A stretch of DNA of 6,853 nucleotides from Fibrobacter sp. UBA1765 (GTDB lineage Bacteria; Fibrobacterota; Fibrobacteria; Fibrobacterales; Fibrobacteraceae): assembly GCA_002314675.1 (NCBI GenBank), contig DCGZ01000159.1, positions 28,293 to 35,145 on the forward strand, read 5' to 3'. A model generated the notes under the pieces. It did no database searches. It was not told the DNA's origin and was given only the letters and a program-made list of their open reading frames with translations. Numbering within the stretch: the first letter of the stretch is position 1; each line of letters opens with the position of its first letter. Below are positions 6,312 to 6,853 of the stretch, in pieces. Both the position numbers and the translations under genes were made by a program.

Positions 6312-6320
6312 GTCATTGCG
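6312..6320 (+). repeat. Possible truncated relic of the same repeat family
   Basis: GTCATTGCG matches the first nine bases after the initial T of the palindromic family seen at 6178-6259 and 6717-6746, then diverges to CTCATTCCC. It may be a fragment left by decay. Nine bases are too few to be sure. Confidence 0.25.
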
Positions 6321-6351
6321 CTCATTCCCTAAAAAATGTATCTTTCCCTTG

Positions 6352-6357
6352 AAGGAG
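6352..6357 (+). promoter_or_regulatory. Ribosome-binding site of the serine-rich lipoprotein
   Basis: AAGGAG, six bases before the ATG at 6364, is the strongest Shine-Dalgarno match in the window and supports this start, which also places the lipoprotein signal peptide at the N-terminus. Confidence 0.8.
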
Positions 6358-6363
6358 CATTTT

Positions 6364-6853
6364 ATGGCATTCTCTAAGAAGTCTTTTGTATTTGGTTTTG
6401 TTTCACTTGCTGCCTTGGGCCTTGTGGCCTGCGGTGATGATAGTGGCAATGGTTTTGCCCCGACAAATGGAGATCAGGTTGGCTCCATATATGAGCTTGG
6501 GCAATGCTCTGCAGAAAGGGAAGGGATATCTGTCTTGGTTACCGGTGAGAATACCTATTACCTCTGTACTTCGTCGGAATGGAAGCCCGTAGCCGAATAC
6601 AATGGCCCGGTTTCGTCCTCAACTTTGACACCCTCGTCCTCTTCAACTCCGACCGAGGATCTCGGCAGTTCTTCCAGCGTCAAGGACCCTGAACAGGTTG
6701 ATGGTTCTTCCTCTAGTGTCATTGCGAGCGAAGCGAAGCAATCCAGTAGTTCTGTAGTAAGTTCCAGCTCAGTAACCTCCTCTAGTTCTGTGGAGTCATC
6801 GTCATCCTCAGCCCCGACCGAGGATCTTGGCAGTTCTTCCAGCGTCAAGGACC
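6364..6853 (+). CDS. Serine-rich Fibrobacter-type lipoprotein, N-terminal part (3' end beyond window)
   Basis: The first 163 residues are present with no stop before the right edge. MAFSKK, a hydrophobic core and the lipobox LVAC give a clear lipoprotein signal, with Cys23 as the lipidated residue followed by GDDSG. Residues 38-76 form a small module with two cysteines, Cys48 in ELGQCSAEREG and Cys68 in NTYYLCTSSEW, which could form a disulfide. Similar ELGxC...YxC...W modules precede the main domain of other Fibrobacter lipoproteins (recalled, not searched). From residue 84 the protein is a Ser-rich linker with runs of SSSS and SSSSV. It contains two copies of PTEDLGSSSSVKD (96-108 and 151-163) and the segment VIASEAKQS (119-127), which is a translated dispersed repeat. 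The functional domain presumably lies beyond the window, so function is unknown. It is likely displayed on the outer membrane. The gene follows the gap terminator and should have its own promoter, which is not clear. Confidence 0.88.
   Translation, partial: MAFSKKSFVFGFVSLAALGLVACGDDSGNGFAPTNGDQVGSIYELGQCSAEREGISVLVTGENTYYLCTSSEWKPVAEYNGPVSSSTLTPSSSSTPTEDLGSSSSVKDPEQVDGSSSSVIASEAKQSSSSVVSSSSVTSSSSVESSSSSAPTEDLGSSSSVKD
6634..6688 (+). repeat. Direct repeat copy A in the serine-rich linker
   Basis: This 55-nt segment recurs 165 bp downstream at 6799-6853. The last 40 bases (6649-6688 and 6814-6853) differ at one position, a synonymous CTC to CTT change in Leu. The first 15 bases differ at four positions. 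The 165-bp offset is 55 codons, so the reading frame is kept. Confidence 0.85.
6717..6746 (+). repeat. In-frame copy of the GTCATTGCGAG...GCAATCC repeat inside the lipoprotein gene
   Basis: TGTCATTGCGAGCGAAG followed by CGAAGCAATCCAG is a 30-nt copy of the left half of the family at 6178-6259. ATTGC and GCAAT form the stem ends. It is read as VIASEAKQS between two serine runs. Relative to the intergenic copy the central part is GCGAAGC rather than GCCGTAGGC, a shorter inner stem. It is open in all three forward frames. Confidence 0.85.
6799..6853 (+). repeat. Direct repeat copy B in the serine-rich linker (reaches window edge)
   Basis: Second copy of the segment at 6634-6688, encoding SSSSSAPTEDLGSSSSVKD in part. 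It continues to the last base of the window, so the true repeat length is unknown and could extend to a full 165-bp tandem unit. Confidence 0.85.

Noticed and set aside
6339..6346. TATCTTTC resembling a TAnnTTTG promoter element before the lipoprotein gene
   Set aside because: The last base does not fit, and a start from it would fall on the ribosome-binding site, leaving almost no leader.
6558..6848. Minus-strand open frame rich in Glu and Leu opposite the serine linker
   Set aside because: It is the complement of serine codons; the plus-strand frame has a signal peptide, lipobox and strong ribosome site.

Overview
The window looks like chromosomal DNA of a Fibrobacter-type bacterium (FCB group). 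The strongest clue is the lipoprotein gene at the right edge, whose lipobox and cysteine-pair module are followed by a long serine-rich linker. That style is characteristic of Fibrobacter secreted proteins. Other hints are TAnnTTTG promoter-like motifs of the Bacteroidetes type upstream of two genes, and a large envelope lipoprotein of the DUF3857/transglutaminase type. The genus is an inference from style, not from a database match.

Layout, left to right. (1) 1-866, minus: the N-terminal 288 codons of valyl-tRNA synthetase (valS), running off the left edge. (2) 867-1141: an intergenic stretch with a possible valS promoter, a small GAAA-loop hairpin just before the valS start, and two similar 37-39 nt inverted repeats whose arms differ by paired, compensating changes. 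(3) 1142-4930, minus: a 1262-residue lipoprotein with a probably duplicated N-terminal beta domain, a TPR array, a DUF3857-like region and a transglutaminase domain with a complete Cys-His-Asp triad. (4) 4931-5050: a short divergent promoter region with a 30-nt inverted repeat, a TAnnTTTG element and a leader hairpin. (5) 5051-6079, plus: a complete NAD-type glyceraldehyde-3-phosphate dehydrogenase (gap), with a strong intrinsic terminator at 6109-6139. (6) 6140-6363: an intergenic stretch holding a decayed 82-nt palindromic element of the widespread GTCATTGCGAG...GCAATCC family. (7) 6364-6853, plus: the start of a serine-rich lipoprotein, cut by the right edge. A second copy of the same palindromic family lies in frame in its linker, where it is translated as VIASEAKQS.

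valS and gap are housekeeping genes and do not form an operon with their neighbours. The two lipoproteins are envelope proteins of unknown function. No phage, CRISPR, toxin-antitoxin or defence system is visible. The most interesting signals are the paired covarying dyads between the large lipoprotein gene and valS, and the dispersed repeat that has become coding sequence within the serine-rich linker.
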